A DNA stretch of 64,000 bases, taken from positions 6,895,162 to 6,959,161 of the forward strand of contig NC_086283.1 of assembly GCF_021018805.1 (NCBI RefSeq), read 5' to 3'. Source of the DNA: Prinia subflava. Taxonomy: Eukaryota > Chordata > Aves > Passeriformes > Cisticolidae. A program made the translations under genes and the position numbers. Below the pieces are notes generated by a model that did no database searches, was not told where the DNA came from, and worked only from the letters and a program-made list of their open reading frames with translations. Positions 24,901 to 36,157 of the stretch are shown piece by piece (position 1 is the stretch's first letter; the number at the start of each line of letters is the position of its first letter).

Positions 24901-27719
24901 CCTATTTGCTTGTTTCCTGTGGGGAGCTGCTCTGACGGCAGATTTTATATTCATCACAAAGTTCATTGGAAAAAATATCTTCACTTCCTTTCCAATCTGT
25001 TTTGTGAAGCATCTGTTATGTTTCATGCAGCTGATTTCTTTGGAAGGGAGTGATTCCTACACAGGATTTACACATGACAGCAGTAGGCAGAGAGAGCATT
25101 GAGGAGCAGGCTTAATCCTCAGCTGTGCTCCAGCTGATATCAAAGAGCTTTTATATTTAATAAGTCTCAAGCACTTACAATCACAGAGGACAGACAAGTA
25201 CAGAAAAATACAGCAGAACCAAAGTATCCTCAAGGGCAAGATGAAACAGAAAATTAAGACCCCAAGGTTTCTTAAATGAGTAGAAGTCCACATTCAATAA
25301 AAATGAAGACTTACGCACAAATCATCCTGCTGTTTCAGGAGGATAGTTTATCTAAATATGATGTCAGGCAAAAACCACTGGAGTGCTGATGTTGAGTAGG
25401 TATGTGTCAGAAAGCAGACATACAAGTAAGTACCCTGGGAGAGGACTTCTTCCCAAACCTCTTTTTCTTCTCTTTGATTCAGGAGACTGAACCCCCAAAA
25501 TAACTCCTCCTTCTCCAGAGAGCCTTTCTGTGCTCTACTACTCTGCTCACCCACCTGGTCTTCCACATCAAGCAGAAAATACTTCAGTTGCAGTGATCAA
25601 AACATTCCCTTTCCTGCCTCACTGGGGAAATGCTGCTTCCAAAGCCCACTGGGGTTGTTTCTGTCCCTCTAACACAAGGACTGTTTTAATTTTAGACTCA
25701 AGCTGTTATTAACCAGAAACATCAGAAAGACATGTTTTTAGAGGTTTTAACCATCCCAGAACAAAGCTCTGAGCTGGAAGGCACTCTTTCTTAAGTCCAT
25801 ATAACACTTTCTTGCTGCAAGACATTGACAGTGCTGTGTGCAGGGAAATCTCTCCACATGCAACAGGCACCATCTTCATCTTGAGATCCGCTGAGCCCAA
25901 GTAAGATGTCTTCATCATGTCCCCCAGTTAGCTGGTAAAATATAAGCTTTAAAGTTCCTATTTCTCCTCACAGTCCCTGTATATATGAGCATGACGTCTT
26001 TTGTGTCACCATCATAGATTTTTTATGTCCCTCTGCTTTTTCATCCATAATGCTACCACCCCCACCATCAAAGCCTATCCACTCTCTTCTCTTGGTCCTA
26101 CTTCTGCTCCATCAAGAAACAGCCTTTAGGAGCATTGTCCTTATTCATAAAAGGCCATTTGTTTGCTCATAGTTACCTCATTGTTGCTTTCTGCAATGTT
26201 AATGTGGGGTTACCCCTCTCCTCCAGCCTTCTCCTTTATCAGCCCTCACCAATATTCACATTTGCAGGCCATCTCATATGGGCAGTTGCCAATATATTCC
26301 TGCTCACCTGCAAAGAAAGGGTCTCAGAACTCCCCAAGAGACTGAGAGAACATTTAACTCACATGTAACTTTCGGCTGACTGCTTTTGACAGTGCAATCC
26401 TGGAAAGTCTGCAGAGGAGCCGGAAAGTTGGTGTTGACATCTAAACAGACATCTATAATGCAGCAGTGCAACTCTCTGGAAAGGCTACATGTGGAGGGCT
26501 CTGGGTGAAAAGAGGCATAGCAGAGCTGTGGAAAATGGAAGCCCTGCAGAAGAGCTCCAGGACTGAGGAGCATGAGCAATACCTGGGATGGTAAATTGAG
26601 ATGTTACCTAGTAGTCCCTCTCTCCCTTATGTCAGTACTGACTAGGTTAGAGCTCCATAGGCAGAATTATCTTCAAAGACTTAAATTTGCTTACAGGGGC
26701 AGAAAACAGGGAAGACAAAATAGTTTTCTTTTACCTTTGGCATAAAAATAATACAAGTGGTGTAAAGAATGTGAGAGCTACAAGAAGTCTGTGACAGCAA
26801 TTTGAGGAATCTAGGCCCCTGAACGATTCAGTAAAGTCTCTGGCAGCTGGCAGCCTGATGGAGCTGAGATGATGCAGACACAAGGCTGGGGCCTGTAATC
26901 CCAAGCAGCCGGGCTATTTTATTGTGCTTATTCTTGTGAAATCTACAGGAGACCTATGGATTCTTTAGCTGATAGTATCTCCTGACTGGCCTCCTTTATC
27001 TCTCTACTCACTGGAAAGGAAAAATGTCCTAAATGTTCATGATAAGGTTTCAGGCACTTTTCTGTCCATCAGCTTGACTTTTTAGCTCTGCAGCTCCCAG
27101 AGGCTGTGCTCACATATCTCAGATCTGTAATTTTCAAAATGACTTAAATTTTGTCTAGATATTGCAGCTATCTTACCTCTTCCTCCGATAATTTCACATG
27201 GAAGAAATCACAGTGCTGTTCATTATTGGAAAGATATGAGAAAGAGACCTCTAACACTGATTTTTGGAATGAGCCTCAATGGTTGACCATCCCATTTCCC
27301 ACAAAATACCCTTTAAAAGCTTTCACAATTTTGTACCCTTCAAGGAATTGAGATTTTTTTTTCCCCCCTCCTTTCTCTCTGTAGAGAGGAAGAGAAGCCT
27401 AGGAGCTTTGGAAAACCTGCTGACCATCTCTACATGCTCCCACTCTGCAGAGTGGCAGACTGAAGCTCATTGCAAAGACAGGGAAAGTGGGTGATTCGAC
27501 TGGCAGTTTGGTGGTGATAAAAAGTGTAAGAAAACCGGGATGTCCGCTCAAAACCTCTGAAAAAGAAGTAAAATCTATAATACATGCTTCTTTTACTCCT
27601 TGTAGTAGTAACCCTGTTGTGTAGGCTTTGTTGTACACTTACAGGCATCTTAAGATTTACTTCATTCTGATCCAGAGAAAATAAGCAGCAGATGTTGATA
27701 AGCCTTTAAGAGAAGCATG

Positions 27720-27780
27720 TTTGTTTGTTTGTTTGTTTGTTTGTTTGCTGTTGGGTCGTCCCCCCAACCCCCGCCCCCCC
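27720..27780. repeat. (TTTG)7 microsatellite beside three C-runs
   Basis: Seven uninterrupted TTTG units (27720-27747) are followed within 13 bases by C-runs of 6, 5 and 7 (27760-27765, 27768-27772, 27774-27780) separated by AA and G. On the minus strand this makes a dense G-tract cluster able in principle to form a quadruplex. No gene is adjacent. Confidence 0.9.
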
Positions 27781-30700
27781 ATGATGCAGCTGGGCATTTT
27801 TTCTTCTCAGGAAAGGCGATACTATATACAACTGATCTGAGCATGATCACGAAATAAAGGCTTTTTCCTTTGGGAATTTTGCATGAGTAAACAACAATTT
27901 CCCAGCAAACTTTCCTTCAAATGAATGCACTTTGAATGTCCTTCAAAAGTGCATTAAAATCTTCAGCTGATATTGGCAGAACACTTTGAAAATGTACTTG
28001 AATAACTGTGGAGGGGACCACCATTGACAGAAATCAGTCAAATTAATCATTAGCTCTGAAAAAAAGTAACAAAATTGTGATTTATCTTGATCCAAGTTTG
28101 ACCTGTTTCATTTTTTTTGTATTTTATTAGAATCTATCTTCTGACTGAATTCTGTTTGTCCTCAGAAGAGTAGGATAAATTTGCCTGAGATAAGTCATCC
28201 TTTATTAAAAAAAATTATATCAACATTTCATTGAATTCTGTAACACAGGAAACTAAATCTAAAATTAAAATTAGTTTTCAGATTGCCCTTTCACGATACA
28301 ACAGCTTTGAGAGTTATCACAGAGAATTTGTGCCTAGACCACTCACTTTTTTTACAATTTGCTGAATGATATGATGCTTTTTTTCTGTGACGTGACTGTC
28401 TGGGGAGGTTGTAGCAAGCATGTAGACATCTGTTCCCAGATCTCACTGAAATAATGAGAGATTCAACAACCAGTTTGAAAAGATAAATCTTCCGAGCCCA
28501 CCACTGCTTTCTTCAGGCCTAGCAACATAAAACAGAAACCTCAAGAAGTGTCATGCACATCCTGATAGGGATTTTAATTTGATAGCATCATAGTAATTTG
28601 TTTAAAGAGAGAGAAGGACATGGCAATGAGCAGAATTGTGGATGACAGTGTAAAATGATGCACTGATAGTCAGATATGTAGTTCTTATAAGAAGAAATTT
28701 TATTCCAGGTAAATTATTCAAAATATACTAATTCCAGATTGAGGGTGGGTGGGGAGGCGAGGGGAAAATCACCAGACTTTGTCTTTAAGTCACTTGGGGA
28801 TGCCATCCACTGAACAAGGGAAGAATTCCTGCTGCAACAATTTCCTTCACCCTCTTAAAATCCATTTAGATTTTAATTCTGGCTCCTTCTTTTTAATTTG
28901 GCAATGCAACCTTCCTTCTCCTGTCTTCTGCCTTTTCTTATTCCTAATTGTTTGTTCCACAATAATCTTGTCCATCTTTGACTCATGTCTGTAGATTTCA
29001 GAAGCTTCAACCTGTTTTAAGTACGTAAATAATTGACAGGGCTTATAGAAGTGTTAGTTTATCTGCATGATAATGATTCTATATTTGCCAGTGTCCTGCA
29101 GGAACTTTACATTTCTAGTAACTGTGTTGGGGCTCTAAAAATGTACTTTGAGTTACTGCTGCCTTTTTCAGAGGTGGTTTCCACTGAGATCTCCCAGCAG
29201 TTCACTCTTTATTGTAGTAATTTCTCCGAGAAAGAAAAAAAACCACCCTCTCCTTAAATATAACTGCTTCTGCATACAAGAAATTCGGAATTAACAAGGT
29301 GAAGAGAATTTCTTTGCTGTATAATTAGCTTCCTGTGTTGGATTCATCTTGTCCCCCGTATTGGCATTTTTATAGCCTCCAAATACTCCAGCACATGTGA
29401 AAGTTTACTTCCATGACTAATCCTATTCATTTGGATCAGACTACAGACGTGAGTGAAGTTACGTGTTAATACCGGGCTTTGCAGGCTCAGAAACCCTTCG
29501 TCCAAACTTTGTCCTCCCAGCCTTTCACCACGGCCCAGGAATTCCAGTGGTGTTCATTCATACACAAATAAACAGACCAGGGAACCAAGGGATATTAACT
29601 GGCCTGGAGCCAGGGCAAGGATGTCTCCTTTTTTCCCATCTCAGGTTCTCAGGTCTGGTCTCCTTTCCTAATTTCTAATGATGGCTCTTCATTCAGTAAA
29701 ATTCTTACCAGAGCTTCCCAAGGATCAGCTGAATTTAAAGCAAGTATCTGAGTGTATGAAAAATGTAAGACATTTGGTTTATCTGTTATGAAGTGTTTTG
29801 TAACACATTCATGTGAATTTTAGTAAAGAATGACATACTGGGTCTGAGTTTTGTCTTGAATCGGTTTGTAGGTCTAGGAGAGCTGGTTTTGTCATGTTGA
29901 AAAAGGAAATGCTGTGAAATATATTAAAATCCAGATGTAAGTTTTTTTTGTTTTTTCTTATATTTTTATTTTTAATATCAGGTTTGCCAAAATACCAGTA
30001 AAGTTATGAAACTAATAAACTAAATCCTATGCTCATGTGACTCAATTGCCTCTAGTCTGAAGATAAGTCTGACTTAAAGACTCAAATATATGAAGTGTTT
30101 GTACAGTAGATGTGAAGTGAGTATATCTAAGTATTAAATCAAGAGCAAGTGTTATCCATCTGCTAAGTATATTAATATACTGCATCATGCATACTGTAAT
30201 GTGGTTATATTAAATTTAAAGTGACAGGAGGCAATCAATTTGGGTATTTGAAAGTGAAAGGCTTTTCCAACTTTCTTCCCAAAACAGTGAAGTAAGTTGT
30301 TTTTCTGGTGAGTCTGACCTATCTTGTCATATATTATGAGCAGGTTGATGAGAAAGACCATACTAGCTAACCTGCCAGGAAGCTAAGATGTTAAAGAAGT
30401 GCTGGATTCTGCTTCCACCTTGCATTTTCCCCATACAAGTATACAAAAGTTGAGTAAAATCTCATTTAGGGTGCAAGATGCACTGCAGTTTGAAGGCTGA
30501 ACTGAGCAGGAGAGAGATGAACGAAGGAAGAAGCAGAATGCAGATACAATCCGGCTCCACGCAGAATGAATAATATATAAGCTGCATTTGAAAGCACGAA
30601 CCTTTGTAGAAGAAGGGTTTGCATAACCGTTTTAAATCATTCGAGCGTTTATCTCATGTCTGTCACCTCAGCTCTGACTCGAGGTCCTAGACTCCAATCC

Positions 30701-31926
30701 CTATTTGTATTTATTTTCTGCCTTCTGCCCTTCCTGATCATACATGCAGTATCTATCACAAATTGAACATCCATAAAAATATGGAAAGAACTCCAGACAC
30801 TAGTCCTGTCTGGTGGAAAACTGTTATCTGTAAACACCATCCACATCTTCAAATACAGATCCATGAAGTGCAAACAGTAGCAGCTTGTGTCAATACCTTT
30901 GGCCTGGTCATACACAAGATCTGCTGAAATGTGGCCTTTAGAGATTCGAATCTTCAAAGTGAGAGCACTTCCCTCTTGGTGGGAAGCGTGGCTGCCTCAG
31001 GTCTGTGTGCACCAGCACTTCAGCAGACCTTTATTAAAATTGTCCTCCTTTTGCTACTGTTTGAGTTGGAGTGCTACAGATTTGTCATTTCTTATACTCT
31101 ACCTGTATGTGTTAGTGGCCAGCTCAAAATACCTGGTGTACAGGCATTATTTCAAGCTGCTGTATTCTGACTATTAGATACAAAATAGGCTTTTAAAGCA
31201 TTTTAAGTGTTTTTTAACCTAAACTTGCATGGTATTAAATGGGACCAGCAACATCTGAGATACAGATCCTGGCAGCAAGCAATTAAATAAATTACTGTTT
31301 GCCCATATGAACTGCTGTCTGATTTACTCCTGGAATAGGAGTTTAACTTGTTAGACCAAGTTATTCCCTCTAATTCAAGAATTGTAAATCTTCACCAATA
31401 AAAGAGGTTAAAAATACAATGGCTTTTTTTTAACAGAGAGAGGGAAAAAAAAAAAGAAACTGTTCTTTCATTGCATGGATAGCATTCTCAAAAGTGCTAC
31501 AGCAATCTGGTTTTAATCTTGGTTATGATCCTAAGTAGATGCCTTCTTGACTCTGGCATCATCATGGCTGCAAAATAAGAAGCAGGCTCACTGGCACTGA
31601 ACATATGCATGTCCTGGATTCACTCTGCCTCCCGCTTGTGGAAAGCTGGCAAAAGCAGCAAATGCTGTGCCTTAACAATTTTTTCCTCTGGTTTATTGTG
31701 TTTAGATGGGACAAGCGTACTGCAAAGCTGCCGGTTGTCCACTTGATGGTATCAAGTAACTGAGCATGGGAGGGTATGGCTGCTTTAATGCTCTCGGCTT
31801 GGGCAGACGTGACTGGAGATTTTTATAACAGGTAAAACATCTGTGTTATGTTCTCCACCTACACAAACAACTCCAGTGCTAGATTTAATCAGACTATGCA
31901 TAATTCAGCTTGCTGCTCGGATTCTG

Positions 31927-31950
31927 CAGTCCAGTCCAGTCCAGTCCAGT
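31927..31950. repeat. (CCAGT)n short tandem repeat
   Basis: Almost five uninterrupted CCAGT pentamers occur in otherwise unique sequence. This is a simple tandem repeat, likely polymorphic. Confidence 0.9.
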
Positions 31951-32835
31951 CTGTGCTGGACCAGCCTTGCTGTGAAGTGGATAAATAATGCCTCCATCAG
32001 GAAAATCACCATGGTTTTACTGCAAGCAGAGGATACTGCTGACTTGCATTTTCAAAGACTCTCTGTTATCTGTTTCTAGGTGAAAACACATTACAAAAAA
32101 AGCAAAATAGCTTGTTCTCAGATGCTGCAATTATCAAGTAATTTCCAAGCATTTTAACAAACTTTTAGCTGACATCTTTCCCCGAGCCAAGCTTTAGCAA
32201 AAAGAAACATGTAACTTTAAGCTGGAGCAAGGAGGAAGACTTGACACTGGTCTTTCTCCTCTCGCTCTTCTTCATCATGTTTTCCTTTGTCTGAGGATAT
32301 GTTTGAGCAGACCCACGTACACACGAGCATGAACCTCACCTCCTTTCAGAGGTGAGACCAGGCAGGGCTAGCATTTCTCCCAGTTGTGTAGAAATATAGC
32401 TACCCATTGTAAGAAAGAGCATGAAAGCAATTTCTTCAGTATTTTAGAGTTCTGCTTTCCTGGTTTGGGCTTTGATTCTAGTTTGGCGGATTTGTCTATT
32501 TGTCCCAGACAGAAAAAAGAAATTTTTCCCATCACACCTCTTCAAAATAGGAAACATCCAGCATGAGATTTGTTATTCAATAGGAAAACGGCTTTGGATT
32601 GTGCCCCACAGAAACACGGTAATCTGGCTCCTTTGGCAATCTTTATGATGGCAAGTACATGCAAAACTAATGTATAAAGGGACTTTCTGTCTCAGGCTGT
32701 TTAGAATATGCTGTGTCCAAAACAAAAGGATGGCATGATGCTGGGACAGAAAGCTGCTCAGGTAGAAAGATTGCATTGTTTGGTCAAGCAAAACATCAAG
32801 CCACGTCACACTGACCTATGGGTACACGGTTGTCT

Positions 32836-32853
32836 GTGCCCCACGTGGGGCAC
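32836..32853. promoter_or_regulatory. 18-bp perfect palindrome centred on an E-box
   Basis: GTGCCCCACGTGGGGCAC is its own reverse complement and is centred on CACGTG, the canonical E-box bound by bHLH-ZIP factors such as USF and MYC. It lies in a GC-richer patch about 2.3 kb upstream of the COL25A1 start codon. A regulatory role is inferred from the motif only. Confidence 0.4.
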
Positions 32854-34249
32854 TGAGGCAGCCAGTGGATGTCTGTATGTGCCCTGCAATAAGAAGAGCT
32901 GATCTCACGAGTAAATGCCACCCTGGCCCAGACGAGCAGCACCCACCTGCACACCCCAAGTGAGGCAGTGCTGCTGTGAGGCAGCAGCGTGGTGCGGGCA
33001 GCCGTCCTGCTCCCAGCGGCGCCTCACTCACCCCCTGCAGAAAATGACAACCATATTCTGAGGGTTTGCAGGGTGATTTTGCTGGATGTCACCACGAGCA
33101 GCGGTGAGTAATGGTGCTGGATACTAACAACAGGGGGTAATGTGAAGCACTGGAGCTGGCGCCAATGGCTTCCAGCGCCTCGTGTGCTGCCAGCCACTCT
33201 GAGGCAGCCTGGGCACTGCTCATACCATACCCAGGGAGCCCATGCTGTGTGCCAAATAAGAGCATGTCGGTATTACTTATTTTCTGCTTTCAGTTTATTA
33301 ATTCCAAATAGTATTTCAACTTCTTATTAAGGACAGTTAGCCTGTGAGCAAGTCCTTGTTTTGAAAAGTGCAGTTGTTATTCACAAGTCCTGGCCATAAG
33401 GTATGTGCTGCTTGGTGGAATTTGTTTGTAAACTGTCCCTTGGAACCCTTAACTGTTTATTGTGAAGAAACTATCACCTAGGGCTATGTAATCATGGTTT
33501 CTTCTCTCTGAATACAGTACACAAAACTTTTTGTTTGGAGAGAAAAGACAAATTATGAAGAATAAATGACTAGCTATGAACTTCGGTACACTTTATTCAA
33601 AGTCTAAGTAATTAGACTGAAACCCACAGAGCTTTTTTGGATCCATGTCCTCATGGCAGTTGTGACTGCTTGACTACTCGAGAAACAATAGGTTATAAAA
33701 CTGCACAAATATGATTCCAAAAGGAAACTTGATTCGTAGTATAAACCAACACTCTTGGTCTTGTCTGAGAAGTACCATAGTTGGACAAATATCTTTTTCA
33801 TCCCAAATCTTGTAAGTAGTCAGTGTTCACATGAGTAAATGCCATACAGGGTAAGCTATGTGTTCTTTCAATATCTGGTCCTGCTTTGAGAAGTTTCTCT
33901 GGTTCAAAAAGTGTACCAAGCACAAAAAATGTCACATGGAAATGCTTCATAGGAGATACACCACAGTAATGCCAAGGTGAGGAACCAAACTACAGCAGGT
34001 CAATGCAGCATTTAGGCGTTAAGAGGCAGAGAAGAAGGGACCAGAAACCACCAAGCTTCCCAGCAGGCCACACCTGCAGTTCTTTGGATGTTGATGCTCC
34101 TTTTCTAGTCAACCAAACCAGGCACAATAAAAACTGCCCGGTGTGCATGGAACAGCAAAGAAGCAACTTGATAAATAAACAAGCAGAAAGAAAATCGGCT
34201 GAAATTAAACCTTCATACAATAGGAAGTTAGTGCAGGCTGCTTCTTTGG

Positions 34250-36075
34250 AAGTGAGCCCTCGCGTCGCCTGCCTGCGACGGTGAGTTATACACGTTTATC
34301 CTCCGCACTCTAAAAAAAGAACGGGACAACGGAGCACTCCCGTGCTTTATGCCCGCACCGTGGGCATGACAGCCCAGCCATAAACCGCCGTAAATTTGCT
34401 CGGTGTTCCGGAGCTGCCTCGGCGCGGCCAGCCGCCCCTTGCAGCCCCGTCCCCGGCACCGCGCGGCGCGGGCAGCCCCCTCCCCAGGCCCCTGGACCCT
34501 CGCGCTCCTAATCTGCGAGTCTGATGTCCTGCACGCCGTGCCCATATTACGCAAAGAGATCCCCCGCGGCCCGCAGGCCGCCCCTCGCCTAGGTGAATAA
34601 ATTATGCCGATGAGGGCGGGGATGCGGGGCGGCGGCTCCGCGGCTGACAGCGGGGCAGCGCGGGCTGCCTGCCGCCTGCGGGCTTCCCCGCCTGGCGCGG
34701 CGCGGCTGCTGGGCGCCGGCAGGCAGGTGGAGCGGGAGCAACAAGTCCTCCGGCGGCGGCGGGGAGGGGAGCGGGAGGCGGAGGGGGGGCGCTTCCCGCC
34801 CCGCGCCTGAAAACCTCTCTGACAAGTGGCAAAGCGCTCGCAGAGCACGCTGCTCGCTCCGAAGGGCGGCTGCAAGCCGCGGGGGCTCGCCTCGCACCCA
34901 GCCCCGCTGCCGGCCTGTGGCTCGTCGCCCCCGCCTGCCGCCGCCGCTGCCGCGGGTGGGTCGCGACCTGGTGCGGTCGCGGTGCGGTGCGGGCTGCGGA
35001 GCGCGCCGCCGCTTCGCCTTCAAAGTGTGCGAGCCGCCCGCGGGCTCTGCTCCTACTTACCGCGGTTGATTTTTTTTTTTCTTCTTTGAAATCATTATTT
35101 TGCCATTTTGTTATTTATTTTCTCCTACTTCGTTGCTGTTATTTTTGTTATCGTTGTTTGTAAACTAATTGCCTCGATGGGGGGCGGAGGAAAGGAAATC
35201 AAAGCTGCCGCAGCTGAAGGGTGTGCGAGCACGCTGGGGAAGAGCCGAGGAGCCGCAGGACGGGATGGCAGCGGGAAGCCCGGCGGCAGCGGGAAGCCCG
35301 GCCTCGGGAAGCCCGGCTGCGGCGGGGAGCGCTGCCCGCGGCGGGCCGGGCCGGTCGGCTGCGCGCTGGCCGCGCTCCTCTCGGCGCTGGCCGCGGCCTC
35401 CTGCGTCTACCTGGGGCTGCGGACCAGCGACCTCCAGGCCAGGGTCGCGGCCATCGAAGGCGCCCGAGGGGGCTTCTCTGCCGCCGCCCCGCTCCCGCCG
35501 CTGCCCGGCTTTTCCTTGGAGCAGCTGAACGCGATGATGCAGGAGAAAGTGGAGCGACTTCTCGCCCAGGTGTGCGGGATGGGGGTGGCCGCTGCCGTGC
35601 GGTGTGTGTGTGGCGGGCATGGGGGAATGCTCGGGGCGGGCGGCGGCCGGGGCGAGCTGCTCGGGCGGGAGGCGGAGGGGCAAGCGGGGAAAGTGAGCCC
35701 GCATCCGCAGAGGGCGGCGGGGCCGGGGCAGGAGCGGGCGGGCGGGATGGGGCACGGCGGGGAGCGCTGCGTACGCCGCCCCCGAGGCGCTTTTCGCATC
35801 GGTGACTTCCCGCCGTGCCTGCGCTCGCCGGCCGCCCGTGGCGGGCGGGCAGAAGGACCGGGGCCACTTGCGGCGGCGGTGGGGAGACCCCGAGTGTCGG
35901 GCTTGGCTTTGCTGCTGTGGGGGGTGAGGTCACTGAGACCCCTTAGGCCGAGTCCAAGCGAAGAAGGCACCGCTGGTTGCGCAGCCTCTGGCAGGGCGGT
36001 AAATTCCAGTTTGCGGCCGCGGTCGGGAGCGCTGCCTGTGGCGAGCGAGCTCGCCAAATGCCCTCATGTTGCTTC
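34250..36075 (+). promoter_or_regulatory. COL25A1: COL25A1 CpG-island promoter region
   Basis: CpG-dense, GC-rich DNA begins abruptly near 34250 and ends just before exon 2, spanning the putative promoter, the 5' leader, exon 1 and all of intron 1. GC-box-like sequences (for example GGGCGGGG at about 34615-34622) are present. I see no convincing TATA box placed to direct the 35177 start, so initiation is probably of the dispersed CpG-island type. The island extends about 900 bp upstream of the start codon. A striking AT-rich tract (about 35066-35170, including an 11-T run) lies inside the island directly before the start codon. The exact transcription start cannot be placed from sequence. Confidence 0.8.
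35177..35569 (+). CDS. COL25A1: COL25A1 coding exon 1 (collagen XXV alpha 1 N-terminus)
   Basis: This exon encodes residues 1-131 of a type II transmembrane collagen (CLAC-P), a plasma-membrane protein whose shed ectodomain associates with amyloid plaques and which in vertebrates is needed for motor innervation of muscle. The ATG at 35177 is the first in frame after a TGA at 35087, with G at +4 but T at -3. Residues about 1-58 are a basic, Gly-rich cytoplasmic tail with three GKPG units (about 38-47); about 59-81 form a hydrophobic transmembrane helix (GCALAALLSALAAASCVYLG); residues 82-131 form the juxtamembrane stalk. The segments LRTSDLQARVAAIEGARG and QEKVERLLAQ closely match mammalian COL25A1 (LGVKTNDLQARIAALESAKG, QEKVERLLAQ). 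Codon 131 ends exactly at a GTGTGCG donor, a phase 0 intron. The exon is about 32 residues longer than the human counterpart as I recall it, mostly in the cytoplasmic tail. Confidence 0.95.
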
Positions 36076-36087
36076 TCTCGCCCCCAG
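35570..36087 (+). other. COL25A1: COL25A1 intron 1 (518 bp)
   Basis: This short, very GC-rich intron starts GTGTGCGGGATG and ends in the pyrimidine-rich acceptor CTTCTCTCGCCCCCAG. It is phase 0. The exon 1 frame stays open through the intron, giving a 337-codon artefact if splicing is ignored. The G-run content is high and the intron is part of the CpG island. Confidence 0.9.
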
Positions 36088-36157
36088 AAATCCTACGAGC
36101 ACTTGGCAAAAATACGAGTAGCGAGAGAAGCGGCTCCAGAGTGCAACTGCCCACCAG
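36088..36157 (+). CDS. COL25A1: COL25A1 coding exon 2 (shedding site, start of ectodomain)
   Basis: This 70-nt exon encodes residues 132-154 plus the first base of Gly155: KSYEHLAKIRVAREA followed by APECNCPPG. Mammalian COL25A1 has KSYEHMAKIRIAREAPSECNCPAG at this place, so identification is secure. The R-V-A-R sequence (residues 141-144) fits the furin-type R-X-X-R rule; in human CLAC-P, cleavage after the equivalent Arg112 releases the soluble ectodomain. The two cysteines of ECNC are conserved and may crosslink chains. The exon starts after CCCCCAG and ends at CCACCAG/GTAACA, leaving a phase 1 intron within a Gly codon. The next exon, expected to begin the Gly-X-Y repeats, is not in this window. 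Confidence 0.96.

Larger units (their letters stand above)
19311..34249. other. Intergenic DNA upstream of COL25A1
   Basis: No exon of a known gene was recognised here. In mammals the neighbour upstream of COL25A1 is SEC24B at some distance, so a gene-poor stretch is expected. The region contains a possible minus-strand core promoter (20372-20471), inverted repeats, microsatellites and an 18-bp palindrome, listed separately. Moderately GC-rich patches at about 20.2-20.8, 24.6-24.85 and 32.8-33.25 kb give chance frames. Confidence 0.5.

Noticed and set aside
34228..36057. Several minus- and plus-strand frames of 140-244 codons around the CpG island
   Set aside because: They are GC-rich shadows of the promoter and exon 1 with Arg/Pro/Ala-rich composition and no homology I recognise.
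35108..36121. 337-codon + frame starting at TTG and reading through COL25A1 exon 1 and intron 1
   Set aside because: The true start is ATG at 35177; residues after 131 come from intron 1, as shown by the donor at 35570 and the homologous exon 2 at 36088.
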